Positions 1-8,763 are shown, counted from the first letter of the stretch. The stretch is 64,000 nucleotides of DNA from Flagellimonas_A sp039592695 (GCF_039592695.1 NZ_JBBUTK010000002.1:310001-374000), one strand, 5' to 3'. Numbers and translations: made by a program. Notes: generated by a model not told the origin, from the letters alone.

Positions 1-381
1 ATTGAATACCATGAAAAGCTCTTTCAACTGAAGAACATTGATATCACAAACAGCCTGCCATTGGAAGAGGGCAATGTCGTCATGGGCATGGTGACCCGTG
101 ATGCCAATGGTGAAATTGAAAATATTCTAATCAACTGGGTCACCCTTATTGATCCCGAAATATTAAAAATTGTGGCCTTTCATGAGTTTGCCCACCATTT
201 TCTGGATTACAAGCATACTTGCCAAGATTGTAACGAAATCATGGCCGTGAACAATGCCAGCTATTTTAACGTTGCTAAAGATTGGGAAAACCAAGTCGAA
301 TACCTGTTTACCACATCACCGGTATATCTTGCCAAAGATGCAAAGGTTTCAGTTGCTGATGTTACGGCATCTGACAAGTAA
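1..381 (+). CDS. HExxH-motif putative metallopeptidase, 5' partial
   Basis: The reading frame is open from base 1, so the gene starts upstream of the window and only its C-terminal part (about 126 residues) is visible. It contains HEFAHH, a zinc-metalloprotease type HExxH motif, followed after a short spacer by CQDC, which could add metal ligands. No signal peptide or membrane segment is visible in the part present. The family is not recognised with certainty; a small zinc-dependent peptidase-like protein is the best reading. It converges on the DUF4097 gene to its right, with only 12 bases between the stop codons. Confidence 0.75.
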   Translation: MEYHEKLFQLKNIDITNSLPLEEGNVVMGMVTRDANGEIENILINWVTLIDPEILKIVAFHEFAHHFLDYKHTCQDCNEIMAVNNASYFNVAKDWENQVEYLFTTSPVYLAKDAKVSVADVTASDK

Positions 382-393
382 TTTCCACTGAAC

Positions 394-1104
394 TTACATT
401 CTCAGATACATATTGCCATTAATGGTATTGAGTTCCAGCCTATTTTTCGAATTGGCAATATTGCTCGTAACCTTTTGCCCCACGTGTTTATCATGCGATT
501 TTAGATTTAGCTTTTCATCGGCATAGATATTACCGTGTATGGTCTCTGCCACAAAACTGGCATTGCTGACCTTCAAATCGATTTCGCCATTAATGGTGCG
601 CAGGTCAAGGTTGCCGCGATATTGCTTGATATCAATATCGCCATTGATGAGGTCTGCTTCAAAATCACCTTCGATGATTTCAGATTTCATGCTTCCATTG
701 ATGCTCGTGAGCTTGAATGTTGCATTTTTTGGCACATACAGCACATAGTTAAAATCGTACATGTCAATTGTATAGCCATACATTTTCTTGTTTAGTTTCT
801 GTTTTTTCCAATCCTCCTCAAAAGCCTTAAAAACTGCTTTTGTATCTGATGCGATATCAATGGACGTATCACTTTGACTTACCTCAAGTTTATACAGGTC
901 AAGGTATTTGGCTTCAATGGCTTGGATGTTAGCCTTGAAATATACTGTGGATTTATCCCAAGTTTTCACTTCAATGGAAGACGCAAAGGGAAGTTCAACA
1001 TCAATATACTGGCCATTGAACTCAATGTTTTTTTCAATGACTTTTTGGGCAGATACACCGAAGCTGATGAAACTTACCAATAGTAGTGTAGTTGCTTTTT
1101 TCAT
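394..1104 (-). CDS. Exported DUF4097-like beta-solenoid protein (copy 2)
   Basis: 236 residues beginning with a Sec signal peptide (MKK, hydrophobic stretch, ending near SAQ). The mature part is rich in short beta-strand repeats with recurring INGxIDxK / INGxM patterns, typical of DUF4097/adhesin-like beta-solenoids. It lies 16 bases downstream of a paralogous gene of the same layout and ends with a similar NGNMYLRM tail, so the two arose by tandem duplication. The gene is the last of an operon starting with an ECF sigma factor. In the family such proteins are exported and often sit next to anti-sigma factors; the exact role is unknown. Confidence 0.85.
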   Translation of the reverse strand: MKKATTLLLVSFISFGVSAQKVIEKNIEFNGQYIDVELPFASSIEVKTWDKSTVYFKANIQAIEAKYLDLYKLEVSQSDTSIDIASDTKAVFKAFEEDWKKQKLNKKMYGYTIDMYDFNYVLYVPKNATFKLTSINGSMKSEIIEGDFEADLINGDIDIKQYRGNLDLRTINGEIDLKVSNASFVAETIHGNIYADEKLNLKSHDKHVGQKVTSNIANSKNRLELNTINGNMYLRM

Positions 1105-1120
1105 GACTGTTCGTTTTTGA

Positions 1121-1873
1121 TTATTGTTTTCTTAGATAGATGTTTCCATTGGTGGTTTTCAGCTTGATATCAACTCCACCATTGTTGATTGAACCCCTGA
1201 TGTTCTTGCTTGAAATGGATTTCATACCATCTTTATCGGGCCGTTTTAAATCAAAATTGCTGTAGATATCCCCGTTCCATGAACTCATATAGATGTCTGC
1301 GGAAGTGCTTTCGGGAATCGTCACATCAATTGCCCCGTTTGTCGTATTGATATAGATAGGGGCATCTTTATTGATGCTTTGGAATTCAACTTCAACATTT
1401 TCATTCAGGGAGTACGCGGTCAATGGCCCAGAAATGTTGACCAAGGTCAGCCCACCATTGAGGTTGGCATTGGCTTCGATCTCACCGGAGAAACCGTCAA
1501 TGTAGATGTCTCCGTTCCAACTGCTGGTCACGGATACGTTTTGTGATTTTGGAAGAAACACTTCGGCCCCATCATTCTTTCTGAGGCTTTTTACGATGAG
1601 GGTGTTGCCATCTTGCACGACGTTAAATCCAACATCGGTGTTGTCTGGCCCACCGGCACCCATCAGTTTGAGTCCCTTCGCTTTCTCTGGTATAGAGTAC
1701 CCTCTCGCCACTTTGATCAACAGCTCGTTTTTGTCGTGGGTTTTAAGGGTAAGGTCTGCTTTTGATTCAATTTTGACCCATTCAACACCATTTAGTGATT
1801 TGGTAAAATCTTTTTGCGCCATTGCTATGGTGGCACAGGTAATTGATAGTAGTGTAAGTACTGCTTTTTTCAT
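1121..1873 (-). CDS. Exported DUF4097-like beta-solenoid protein (copy 1)
   Basis: 250 residues with an N-terminal signal peptide (MKKAVLTLLS..., cleavage likely after AMAQ). The rest is a run of short beta strands with repeated SxNGDIY and TTNGxI motifs, as in DUF4097 proteins. It ends TTNGNIYLRKQ, close to the end of the downstream paralogue. It follows the HEAT-repeat membrane protein gene by 19 bases and is probably cotranscribed with the ECF sigma factor gene. Function is inferred only as cell-envelope associated. Confidence 0.85.
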   Translation of the reverse strand: MKKAVLTLLSITCATIAMAQKDFTKSLNGVEWVKIESKADLTLKTHDKNELLIKVARGYSIPEKAKGLKLMGAGGPDNTDVGFNVVQDGNTLIVKSLRKNDGAEVFLPKSQNVSVTSSWNGDIYIDGFSGEIEANANLNGGLTLVNISGPLTAYSLNENVEVEFQSINKDAPIYINTTNGAIDVTIPESTSADIYMSSWNGDIYSNFDLKRPDKDGMKSISSKNIRGSINNGGVDIKLKTTNGNIYLRKQ

Positions 1874-1892
1874 GATTTTCGTTTTTTGATAT

Positions 1893-2678
1893 TTATATTA
1901 TTTTAGGCAATGCCTGATTGATTTCATCTTTTATAAATGGTTGTGTGTCTTCTTGTTCCAACAATTTTTTCATGGGTGCGACCGCTTTCTTTTCACCCAT
2001 TTTCACCAAGTTTTGTATCAAGGCGATCTGGACACTCGGATTTTTTTCCACCTCAAGGGTCTCAAGAAAAACCGTTTTTACGAGCTCTGAGCTAGAAAAT
2101 CTGGCCAGGGCATCCAAGGCTGCCATGCGAACGTTGGTATTCTCATCATTTCGTAATCGTTCAGCCAAAGCTGCAACGATATCTTGGTCGGGTTCATCGA
2201 TTTCCTCAATAAATTGAACTCCTTGTATACGTTTGTTTGCCGATTGGTTTTCCATCATCGCCAAAACGGTCATCTGTTTGGCTTCAAGGCTTTCTTTTTG
2301 CGCCATTTGTATGCGCTCTTGTGATTCTTGTTGTTTAGAGTATCTGCCCAAATAGAAGATTGCTATCAAAATGGCTATACCGGCTGCTATTTTCATCAGA
2401 GCGAACATCCAATTTTTCTGTTCAGGAGCGATGGATACCATTTTGGCTTGATTGTTCTTTTCTTCTTCAAGCATAGCAAGAAAACCAGCCTCTAAGTTCT
2501 TTGAAGGCAGTTGCCTCTCTTCTTTTTCAAAAGCTTGTAGCAATATTCGGTGTTCTTCAACCTCTTTTGCAAAAGTGGCCGAGCTTTTCAAATGCGCTTC
2601 AAATGCTCTTTTTTGGGCATCGGTCAACGCGCCATCAAAATAATCTACTATCATACCGATCATTTCATCCCTTTTCAT
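1893..2678 (-). CDS. HEAT-repeat membrane protein, likely anti-sigma factor
   Basis: 261 residues. The N-terminus (MIGMIVDYFDGALTDAQKRAFEAHL) resembles the cytoplasmic anti-sigma segment found before a single membrane helix, here at about residues 90-110. The outer part (about 150-261) carries HEAT-like helical repeats, with motifs such as VRMAALDALARF. The gene follows the ECF sigma gene with one base between stop and start, the classic sigma/anti-sigma arrangement. No zinc-finger HxxxCxxC is present, so recognition of the sigma factor would rest on the helical N-terminus. Periplasmic HEAT repeats may sense a protein ligand; that part is inference. Confidence 0.82.
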   Translation of the reverse strand: MKRDEMIGMIVDYFDGALTDAQKRAFEAHLKSSATFAKEVEEHRILLQAFEKEERQLPSKNLEAGFLAMLEEEKNNQAKMVSIAPEQKNWMFALMKIAAGIAILIAIFYLGRYSKQQESQERIQMAQKESLEAKQMTVLAMMENQSANKRIQGVQFIEEIDEPDQDIVAALAERLRNDENTNVRMAALDALARFSSSELVKTVFLETLEVEKNPSVQIALIQNLVKMGEKKAVAPMKKLLEQEDTQPFIKDEINQALPKII

Positions 2679-2679
2679 A

Positions 2680-3201
2680 TCAAATACTTTCTAAATAGAT
2701 TTTTTTTAATTTTTTGAGCGCCCTGCTTGCCTTGGTTTTAACTGCTCCTTCGGTACTTCCTGTGATTTTTGCAATCTCACTGTACCGAATATCTTGAAAA
2801 CGGTTCATGATGATGATTTCGCGATCAGACATCTCGAGCTTGTTCAGCGCACATTGTAAGTGTGAATAATCTTCGTCATTTTGCTTTTCACCAGTTTTAT
2901 AGGCTACTTTTTGTAAGTCAACATGATGCGCTGTATTTTTTGTAAAATGGGTTTTTAGATTGTTTCTCGCAATGGTAAAGACCCATGATAAAAATTTGCC
3001 ATTGTTGTATGAAGAGCGGTATTTGATGACTTTATAAAAGACATCTTGGGTCAAATCTTCACTCAACATTCGATTGCCACTCATTTTGTACAGAAAATTG
3101 AAAATGTGCACATGGTGCCTGTCAAAAAGAATCCGTAGCACATCAAGATTTCCCTGGGCGACCTCAGCCATCAACAATTCATCTGACTTATTATTCTTCA
3201 A
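2680..3201 (-). CDS. ECF-type RNA polymerase sigma-70 factor
   Basis: 173 residues with sigma region 2 (about 25-95, including LTQDVFYKVIKYRSSY and FLSWVFTIARN) and region 4 (about 115-170, including MSDREIIIMNRFQDIRYSEIAKITGSTEGAVK). This is the size and layout of extracytoplasmic-function sigma factors. The start is a TTG at 3201; no ATG lies upstream in frame. It is the first gene of an operon with a HEAT-repeat membrane protein and two exported DUF4097-like proteins, which suggests an envelope stress or envelope remodelling switch. Confidence 0.92.
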   Translation of the reverse strand: MKNNKSDELLMAEVAQGNLDVLRILFDRHHVHIFNFLYKMSGNRMLSEDLTQDVFYKVIKYRSSYNNGKFLSWVFTIARNNLKTHFTKNTAHHVDLQKVAYKTGEKQNDEDYSHLQCALNKLEMSDREIIIMNRFQDIRYSEIAKITGSTEGAVKTKASRALKKLKKIYLESI

Positions 3202-3317
3202 TGGTTGTATTTAGTGATTCTTTGTTACTATATAGTCAGAAAAGTAAAAAAGGTTACAGGAAAGAGGAAAAATTTCTTTTTGGAAGGAAGAACTACCGTA
3301 TTGACGACCTAAAGATG

Positions 3318-3464
3318 TCAATGACAACCACAATCATCACTGCCACAACCTTTATCAATATCGTGCTTGGTGCTGGAAAAAATGGATTTTGGCAAGACAT
3401 ATCTCTTTGCCAAATAGCCTATCGCCATTGCTAGAATCGAATATGCCAAAATGGTCTGTATCAT
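3318..3464 (-). CDS. FeoB-associated Cys-rich membrane peptide
   Basis: 48 residues: one N-terminal membrane helix (MIQTILAYSILAMAIGYLA) then a short basic loop and a C-terminal Cys/His cluster (CGSDDCGCH). The frame is open further upstream, but the true start is the Met at 3464, two bases after the feoB stop codon; a longer form would overlap feoB heavily. Small peptides with this layout regularly follow feoB in Bacteroidota and Firmicutes and are annotated as FeoB-associated Cys-rich proteins. The Cys/His tail may bind iron or sense the metal or redox state of the transporter (inference). Confidence 0.85.
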   Translation of the reverse strand: MIQTILAYSILAMAIGYLAKRYVLPKSIFSSTKHDIDKGCGSDDCGCH

Positions 3465-3466
3465 GG

Positions 3467-5677
3467 TTATTTTAAACTTTGATAGGCTACGAAAGCGATA
3501 ATGTACGCAATCGTACTCATAAAAACCAATTGAAGTATGGGCCATTTCCAAGAATTGGTCTCTTTTTTTACTATGGCCAAGGTGCTCATGCACTGCATCG
3601 CAAAAGCATAGAAGAGCATTAACGAGATACCCGAGGCGAAATCAAAGAGGGGCTCTCCTTGATCATCAAGTTCTGCTGCCATCCTATTTTTGATAGTTTC
3701 CTCTTCATCGCTTCCAACACTGTAAATGGTGGCCAAAGTACCCACAAACACTTCGCGTGCTGCGAATGAAGTCAAAACGGCAATGCCGATTTTCCAGTCG
3801 TAGCCGAGCGGTTTGACCAAGGGCTCGATGGCTTTTCCGGCGTAGCCGATATACGAATGTTCCAACTTATGGCTGGCGATTTCTTGTTTTCGTGCCCGTT
3901 CTCGCAATACATCGCGCACTGTAAGCAATGAGTCTTTGGTCATCTGCAATAACTCTGGGTCAGGAGACTTTCTGTAGGCAACAAGGTTGTTGTTGATATA
4001 GTTTTGGCTGTAAGCATTAAGACCGTTTTCTTCAATTCTTTGGTTGACGATGGTTTCTGCGTTTCTGAAATCCTCAGAAAATCCATTGGAACCCAAAAAC
4101 CATAAGATGATCGAGATTGCCAAAATGATTTTTCCGGCCCCGAACACAAAGCTCTTTGTTTTCTCAACCACAGTGTAGGCTACATTTTTTAGGAGCGGCA
4201 GTCGGTAGGTTGGCATTTCAACCATAAAGAGCGACCTGCTTTTTATCTTGAGGATTTTGTTGAGCACCATGGCAGACAGTATGGCCATGCCAAAACCGAT
4301 AAGATATAACAGCATCAAGGTCAGTGCCTGATAGCTCAACCCAAGAAATCTTCCTTTGGGTATGACCAAAGCAATCAATATCAAGTAGACTGGAAGCCTG
4401 GCAGAACAGGTTGTAAAGGGTACCACAAGAATGGTGATCAAGCGTTCTTTCCAGTTTTCGATGGTTCTGGTGGCCATGACAGCGGGAATGGCACAAGCGG
4501 TACCCGAAATCAAGGGCACCACACTTTTTCCGCTTAATCCAAAGGGGCGCATGAGACGGTCCATCAAGAAAACGACCCGACTCATATAGCCCGATTCTTC
4601 CAACAAGGCGATGAACAAAAACAGAAAGGCAATCTGGGGGATAAAAATCACAATACCCCCAATACCTGCCAAGATACCCTCGGCCAACAAATCCGTGAGC
4701 AATCCGGGGGGCAATGTGGTCTTTAACCAATCGCTTGCCGATGCAAATTGGGCATCGATAAAATCCATGGGGTAGGTGCTCCAATCAAAGATGGCCTGAA
4801 AAATGGTAAGCAGGATGATGAAGAAAATGAGATAGCCGAATATTTTGTGGGTCAAGATTTTATCCAAAGTGGCCCTGAATCCCTTGGCCGATTTAAAGTC
4901 GACCTTGTAGGTCTCTTTAAGCACACCGTTGATGTATTGATAGCGAAGCACGGTCTCGCGATGTTGCAATCTTTTTAGCTCGGCCTTTGATTTGGTGTCA
5001 AAAGAAGACTGGTCTTCAATACGCTTTTTTTCAATGGGCATGAAATTGACATCTTGGGTAATGACCAGCCAGAGTTTGTAGAGATCTTCTTTGGGAAAAG
5101 CCTTTTTAAGCCGTTCGAAGTACTGGGGTGAGATGATAGTGGTATCGGTACAAGGTCTGGAAGAGATTTGCCTGTGGTCAGCTATCAATTCTTTGAGCCT
5201 TTCAATTCCGAGCTTTTTTCTGGTGCTGACCAAGGCGATTTTGGTATCCAATCGCTCTTCCATGAGGTCAATATCAATGGCAATGCCTTTTCTATCCATC
5301 CTATCGGCCATGTTGATGACCAAAATGGTGGGTATTTTAAGGTCTTTGATCTGTGTGAACAATAACAGATTGCGCTTCAGATTCTCAACATCGCTGATGA
5401 CCACCGCCACATCAGGATAATCCTTGTTGTTTTTGTTCAGCAACAGTTCGACCACCACGCTTTCATCCAAAGAAGTGGTGTTAAGGCTATAGGTGCCGGG
5501 CAGGTCGAGTATATGGGCCTTGACCCCGCGGGGCAGTTTGCAGATGCCCTCTTTTTTTTCGACAGTGATGCCAGGGTAATTGCCCACTTTTTGGTTCAGC
5601 CCCGTGAGCTGGTTGAAAACAGAAGTCTTGCCCGTGTTGGGATTGCCGATGAGGGCAACGTTGATACTTTTGCTCAT
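3467..5677 (-). CDS. feoB: Ferrous iron transporter FeoB
   Basis: 736 residues. The N-terminal GTPase domain shows G1 GNPNTGKT (11-18), G3 DLPG (58-61) and G4 NMAD (122-125). A helical spacer follows, then a membrane core with several helices and the conserved gate-type motifs (LEESGYMSRVVFLMDR, SGTACAIPA, TTCSARLPVY). FeoB moves Fe2+ across the inner membrane. It overlaps feoA by 4 bases and is followed immediately by the Cys-rich peptide gene, so feoA-feoB-peptide form one operon. Length and motifs are complete. Confidence 0.97.
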   Translation of the reverse strand: MSKSINVALIGNPNTGKTSVFNQLTGLNQKVGNYPGITVEKKEGICKLPRGVKAHILDLPGTYSLNTTSLDESVVVELLLNKNNKDYPDVAVVISDVENLKRNLLLFTQIKDLKIPTILVINMADRMDRKGIAIDIDLMEERLDTKIALVSTRKKLGIERLKELIADHRQISSRPCTDTTIISPQYFERLKKAFPKEDLYKLWLVITQDVNFMPIEKKRIEDQSSFDTKSKAELKRLQHRETVLRYQYINGVLKETYKVDFKSAKGFRATLDKILTHKIFGYLIFFIILLTIFQAIFDWSTYPMDFIDAQFASASDWLKTTLPPGLLTDLLAEGILAGIGGIVIFIPQIAFLFLFIALLEESGYMSRVVFLMDRLMRPFGLSGKSVVPLISGTACAIPAVMATRTIENWKERLITILVVPFTTCSARLPVYLILIALVIPKGRFLGLSYQALTLMLLYLIGFGMAILSAMVLNKILKIKSRSLFMVEMPTYRLPLLKNVAYTVVEKTKSFVFGAGKIILAISIILWFLGSNGFSEDFRNAETIVNQRIEENGLNAYSQNYINNNLVAYRKSPDPELLQMTKDSLLTVRDVLRERARKQEIASHKLEHSYIGYAGKAIEPLVKPLGYDWKIGIAVLTSFAAREVFVGTLATIYSVGSDEEETIKNRMAAELDDQGEPLFDFASGISLMLFYAFAMQCMSTLAIVKKETNSWKWPILQLVFMSTIAYIIAFVAYQSLK

Positions 5678-5916
5678 AGTACAAAAGTGTCTTCAATAAT
5701 GTCGAGCTCTATTTCTTTGGCCAAAGAACGCCTGATGGCAATATGGCTGCCATTGACATTGATGTAAATAGGATCGTTTAAGGGCGCTATCTGAACGAGT
5801 TCAACGCTATTGCCGGGCAGACAGCCCAGCTCCATCAACTTTATGGGTAAAAGCCGTTCAGAAAATTCTTTGATGATGCCCTTTTGTCCATACTTTAAAT
5901 CCGCAACCGTGGCCAC
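5674..5916 (-). CDS. feoA: FeoA, SH3-like partner of FeoB
   Basis: 80 residues with the FeoA SH3-like fold pattern: MATVADLKYGQKGIIKEF, MELGCLPGNSVELVQIAPL, then DPIYINVNGSHIAIRRSLAKEIEL. FeoA is a small cytoplasmic protein needed for FeoB-dependent Fe2+ uptake. The start is a GTG at 5916; the stop overlaps the feoB start by 4 bases. A palindromic iron-box-like site and a TATTTTTG promoter box lie just upstream. Confidence 0.95.
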   Translation of the reverse strand: MATVADLKYGQKGIIKEFSERLLPIKLMELGCLPGNSVELVQIAPLNDPIYINVNGSHIAIRRSLAKEIELDIIEDTFVL

Positions 5917-5924
5917 AATTTTTA

Positions 5925-5941
5925 TTTAGATTGATTTTAAG
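5925..5941. promoter_or_regulatory. Iron-box-like operator before feoA
   Basis: TTTAGATTGATTTTAAG is an imperfect palindrome close to the TTTAGATTAATCTAAA type of box bound by DtxR/IdeR-like metal regulators. It lies 9 bases before the feoA start and downstream of the -7 box, where a bound repressor would block transcription. On the other strand it matches the sequence upstream of the Cys-rich peptide gene at 50160 in about 17 of 20 positions. The regulator identity is inferred. Confidence 0.5.
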
Positions 5942-5946
5942 TAAGG

Positions 5947-5954
5947 CAAAAATA
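5947..5954 (-). promoter_or_regulatory. feoA promoter -7 box
   Basis: Read on the minus strand this is TATTTTTG, a perfect match to the Bacteroidota -7 consensus TAnnTTTG. It would start transcription near 5940, inside the iron-box-like palindrome. Confidence 0.5.
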
Positions 5955-6021
5955 GTTGAAAAAATGCACTTAAATAAATTTTGAGGATGCGAACCTTGGT
6001 AATCAGTTCAATTAAAAGGTT

Positions 6022-6696
6022 TTATTCAGTGTACGATGCTCTTAAAACCTCAAGGTCTGTCAGTAATTTTTCAATGTCTTCGGCATCGGTGCCGTCATAA
6101 AATCCGCGAATACGGCGTTCTTTATCGACTAGAATGAAGTTTTCAGTGTGAATCATATCAAAGGGGCCGCCATCACCATCGTTTTTCACCGCCAAATATG
6201 ACTTTCGAGCCAGTTCATAGATTTGGCGCTTATCGCCAGTGACCAAATTCCATTTGCTATCTACCACGCCCTTTTCTTCTGCATATTTTTTTAATCGGGC
6301 CACGGAGTCAATTTGCGGTGTGACCGAATGTGACAAAAGCAAGACATCTTCATCTGCCAAAATATTGTGCTGAATTTCGGCCATGTTTTTGGTCATGATG
6401 GGGCAAATGGTGGGGCAGGTCGTGAAAAAGAAATCGGCAACGTAAATTTTATTCTTGTAATTGTTTTCGGTAATGGTATCGCCGTTTTGGTTAATGAGGC
6501 TGAAATCGGCAATGGTGTGGTATTTTTTTGTGTCGTGCAATGTACTATCGACCAATTCTGGGTTCACCATTGAAGGTTGGTAAACAGGCAGTCTTTTTTT
6601 TGGGGTCAGGGCCTGGTACATCAGATAGATGATAATGGCCGAAAGCACAACCATCACAAGCCCGAAAAACTTATATTTCGAAAAAAATTGTAGCAT
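6022..6696 (-). CDS. SCO1/SenC family protein
   Basis: 224 residues from the Met at 6696; a start 13 codons upstream is possible but would place non-hydrophobic residues before the membrane anchor. Layout: N-terminal membrane helix (about 10-30), then a thioredoxin-like periplasmic domain with the copper motif CPTIC (Cys94, Cys98) and the third ligand His183 in DMIHTENF. SCO proteins deliver copper to the CuA site of cytochrome c oxidase or act as thiol reductases. It stands alone between feoA and rseP. Confidence 0.93.
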   Translation of the reverse strand: MLQFFSKYKFFGLVMVVLSAIIIYLMYQALTPKKRLPVYQPSMVNPELVDSTLHDTKKYHTIADFSLINQNGDTITENNYKNKIYVADFFFTTCPTICPIMTKNMAEIQHNILADEDVLLLSHSVTPQIDSVARLKKYAEEKGVVDSKWNLVTGDKRQIYELARKSYLAVKNDGDGGPFDMIHTENFILVDKERRIRGFYDGTDAEDIEKLLTDLEVLRASYTE

Positions 6697-6819
6697 TACT
6701 ATTGCAAAAGTACTTTCACATTCTTGCTTTTTCAAATGAAGCGTCAGCTTTTGTCACTAAAAGTTTCTTAAAATGATAGCGTGCTTTGGCCATTGTTTTT
6801 TTAAGACAGCCCAATATCT

Positions 6820-6827
6820 TACTTTTG
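6820..6827 (+). promoter_or_regulatory. rseP promoter -7 box
   Basis: TACTTTTG matches the Bacteroidota -7 consensus TAnnTTTG, 25 bases before the rseP start codon. No clear -33 TTTG lies at the ideal distance. Confidence 0.45.
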
Positions 6828-6852
6828 TGGGCTTGATGATAATGTGAGTTAG

Positions 6853-8205
6853 ATGAGCCCCATTGCTGTAAAAGTGATTCAGTTTTTTCTGAGTCTTTCC
6901 CTATTGATAATTCTTCACGAACTTGGTCATTTTATTCCTGCCAAATTGTTTAAGACCCGGGTCGAGAAATTCTATTTGTTTTTTGATGTCAAGTTCTCTC
7001 TTTTCAAGAAGAAAATTGGCGAGACCGTATATGGTATTGGCTGGCTACCCTTGGGAGGCTATGTGAAAATTGCGGGCATGATCGATGAGAGTATGGATAC
7101 CGAGGCCATGAAAGAAGAACCCAAACCATGGGAGTTTCGCAGCAAACCGGCTTGGCAGCGATTGATCATCATGTTGGGTGGTGTCACCGTCAACTTTGTT
7201 CTGGCCGTGATCATCTATATCGGTATGGCCTACTCGTACGGAGATCAATATATTCCTATGGACAGTCTCAAGGACGGTGTCTGGGTGATGGATGATAGAA
7301 TCGGTGAAAAAGCGGGCATTCAAACCGGAGATAAGATTTTGGCCATTGATGGGGATAAAGTGGAGACCTTCAACAGCGTGTTCATTGATTTGATAAATGG
7401 AAACAGCATCACCATTGAAAGAGATGGCCAGGTGATTGAAAAGGAAATCCCTGTCGATTTCATTGCCACCTTGTTGGAAGATGAGGACAAGGTTCGGTTT
7501 TTAAACTACAGAGTTCCCTTTGTTATAGGGGAAGTTTCTGATGAATCTGCAAACAAAAATGTTGGGTTAATGCCCGAAGATGAGGTTGTATCCATCGGCG
7601 GCGAGGGTATTGAGTATTTTGACCAAGCCAAGCCAGTATTGGAAAAATATAAAGGTGAAGGTGTTAAGCTTGGGATACGCAGAGATAATCAAACCCTAGA
7701 ATATCCGGTGCAAATAAGTGATACAGCCACTTTAGGGGTGAGGCCTGCATTTCTTCCTTTCGAAGATTTACAATCTAGGGGCATTCTAAAACTGGAGACC
7801 AAAAAATACACTTTCCTTGAATCCATCCCAGCTGGAATCGATAAAGGGGTCGACATTCTGACCAGCTATGTCAAGCAATTAAAAAAGATATTCAACCCTT
7901 CAACTGGGGCTTACAAAGGCGTGGGCGGTTTTGCGGCTATCGGAAATATGTTTCCTGATACATGGAACTGGGCCGCATTCTGGTCAACCACAGCGTTGAT
8001 ATCCATTATCCTGGCCTTTATGAACATTCTTCCCATTCCTGCTTTGGATGGCGGTCATGTCATGTTCTTGCTCTATGAAATGGTATCGGGCAGAAAGCCC
8101 AGCGACAAATTTTTAGAGTATGCCCAAATGGTCGGTTTCTTCTTATTGATAGCGTTATTGCTTTTTGCCAACGGCAATGACATTTACAAGGCGGTTTTCA
8201 AATAA
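6853..8205 (+). CDS. rseP: RIP metalloprotease RseP (site-2 protease)
   Basis: 450 residues. The zinc motif HELGH is at 22-26 inside the first membrane helix; two PDZ-like domains occupy the periplasmic middle (about 130-320); the third zinc ligand is in the conserved NILPIPALDGGH segment near the C-terminus, followed by further membrane helices. The enzyme cleaves membrane-embedded substrates such as anti-sigma factors and signal peptide remnants. Full length for the family. It is a single-gene unit followed by tRNA-Asn. Confidence 0.96.
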   Translation: MSPIAVKVIQFFLSLSLLIILHELGHFIPAKLFKTRVEKFYLFFDVKFSLFKKKIGETVYGIGWLPLGGYVKIAGMIDESMDTEAMKEEPKPWEFRSKPAWQRLIIMLGGVTVNFVLAVIIYIGMAYSYGDQYIPMDSLKDGVWVMDDRIGEKAGIQTGDKILAIDGDKVETFNSVFIDLINGNSITIERDGQVIEKEIPVDFIATLLEDEDKVRFLNYRVPFVIGEVSDESANKNVGLMPEDEVVSIGGEGIEYFDQAKPVLEKYKGEGVKLGIRRDNQTLEYPVQISDTATLGVRPAFLPFEDLQSRGILKLETKKYTFLESIPAGIDKGVDILTSYVKQLKKIFNPSTGAYKGVGGFAAIGNMFPDTWNWAAFWSTTALISIILAFMNILPIPALDGGHVMFLLYEMVSGRKPSDKFLEYAQMVGFFLLIALLLFANGNDIYKAVFK

Positions 8206-8244
8206 AATCGTCGATTTTTGCTTGTAGCGTTTTAAAGAAGTCGC

Positions 8245-8252
8245 TATATTTG
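8245..8252 (+). promoter_or_regulatory. tRNA-Asn promoter -7 box
   Basis: TATATTTG is a perfect TAnnTTTG box 16 bases before the tRNA start, with a TTG at about the right distance upstream (8222-8224). Confidence 0.5.
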
Positions 8253-8268
8253 CACCCGCTAAAAGTAT

Positions 8269-8342
8269 TCCTCCATAGCTCAGTTGGTTAGAGCACCTGA
8301 CTGTTAATCAGGGTGTCGCTGGTTCGAGCCCAGCTGGAGGAG
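8269..8342 (+). tRNA. tRNA-Asn (GTT)
   Basis: 74-nt cloverleaf. Acceptor stem TCCTCCA (8269-8275) pairs with TGGAGGA (8335-8341), discriminator G. The anticodon stem CCTGA/TCAGG encloses loop CTGTTAA with anticodon GTT (Asn). The T arm contains GGTTCGAGCC. The CCA end is not encoded. Confidence 0.97.
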
Positions 8343-8356
8343 CAACATTGGAAGAA

Positions 8357-8388
8357 AGAGCCCTTCGGGAAACCGTAGGGCTTTTTTG
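8357..8388 (+). terminator. Rho-independent terminator after tRNA-Asn
   Basis: AGAGCCCT and AGGGCTTTT arms around a CGGGAAACCGT loop, followed by six T. A second similar hairpin lies about 80 bases further on. Confidence 0.7.
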
Positions 8389-8437
8389 TTTCTAAGCGTT
8401 TTGGGGCGAGAAGTTTATCCTGAGCAAAAGCGACGAC

Positions 8438-8467
8438 AGACCCCACGAAAACCATGGGGCTTTTTTC
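8438..8467 (+). terminator. Second terminator-like hairpin
   Basis: CCCCA...TGGGG stem (8441-8459) with loop CGAAAACCA, then C and six T. It may be a degenerate second copy of the tRNA terminator; no gene lies between the two. Confidence 0.5.
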
Positions 8468-8595
8468 TTTAAAAACTGGGCAAAGAAGCCTGTGCCGAGC
8501 CCACTGAAGTGATAATGCCCATAAAACCATCAGCTTTTGGCGATGATTTTCTTAAAGCCTAGAGGCCCATATTTATTGCGACGGCCTTCGTCTTT

Positions 8596-8763
8596 CTACA
8601 AAGGTTTTCTACCCGAAATGATGTTGTACAAGACGGCAATTACGGCAAGAACCAAAAGAATATGAATCAAATACCCAGTGCCCATCCCTGGAATTATACC
8701 CAAAATGCCCAAAAGCCATACCGCTATACAGATGACGGCAACGAGCCAAAGTAAACCTCTCAT
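8596..8763 (-). CDS. Lmo0937-family small membrane protein
   Basis: 55 residues starting with ATG at 8763 and ending in TAG at 8596. It reads MRGLLWLVAVICIAVWLLGI, a Gly/Pro hinge (IPGMGTG), then a second helix (LIHILLVLAVIAVLYNII) and the basic end SGRKPL. This is the layout of the Lmo0937 family, small two-helix membrane proteins that are common and often stress-induced in Bacteroidota and Firmicutes. Function unknown. It is monocistronic. Confidence 0.85.
   Translation of the reverse strand: MRGLLWLVAVICIAVWLLGILGIIPGMGTGYLIHILLVLAVIAVLYNIISGRKPL

Noticed and set aside
3465..3593. N-terminal extension of the FeoB-associated peptide
   Set aside because: It lies inside feoB in another frame, and a good Met begins the membrane helix at 3464.
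8288..8530. 80-codon minus-strand frame over tRNA-Asn and terminators
   Set aside because: It overlaps the tRNA and hairpins and has no protein-like features.
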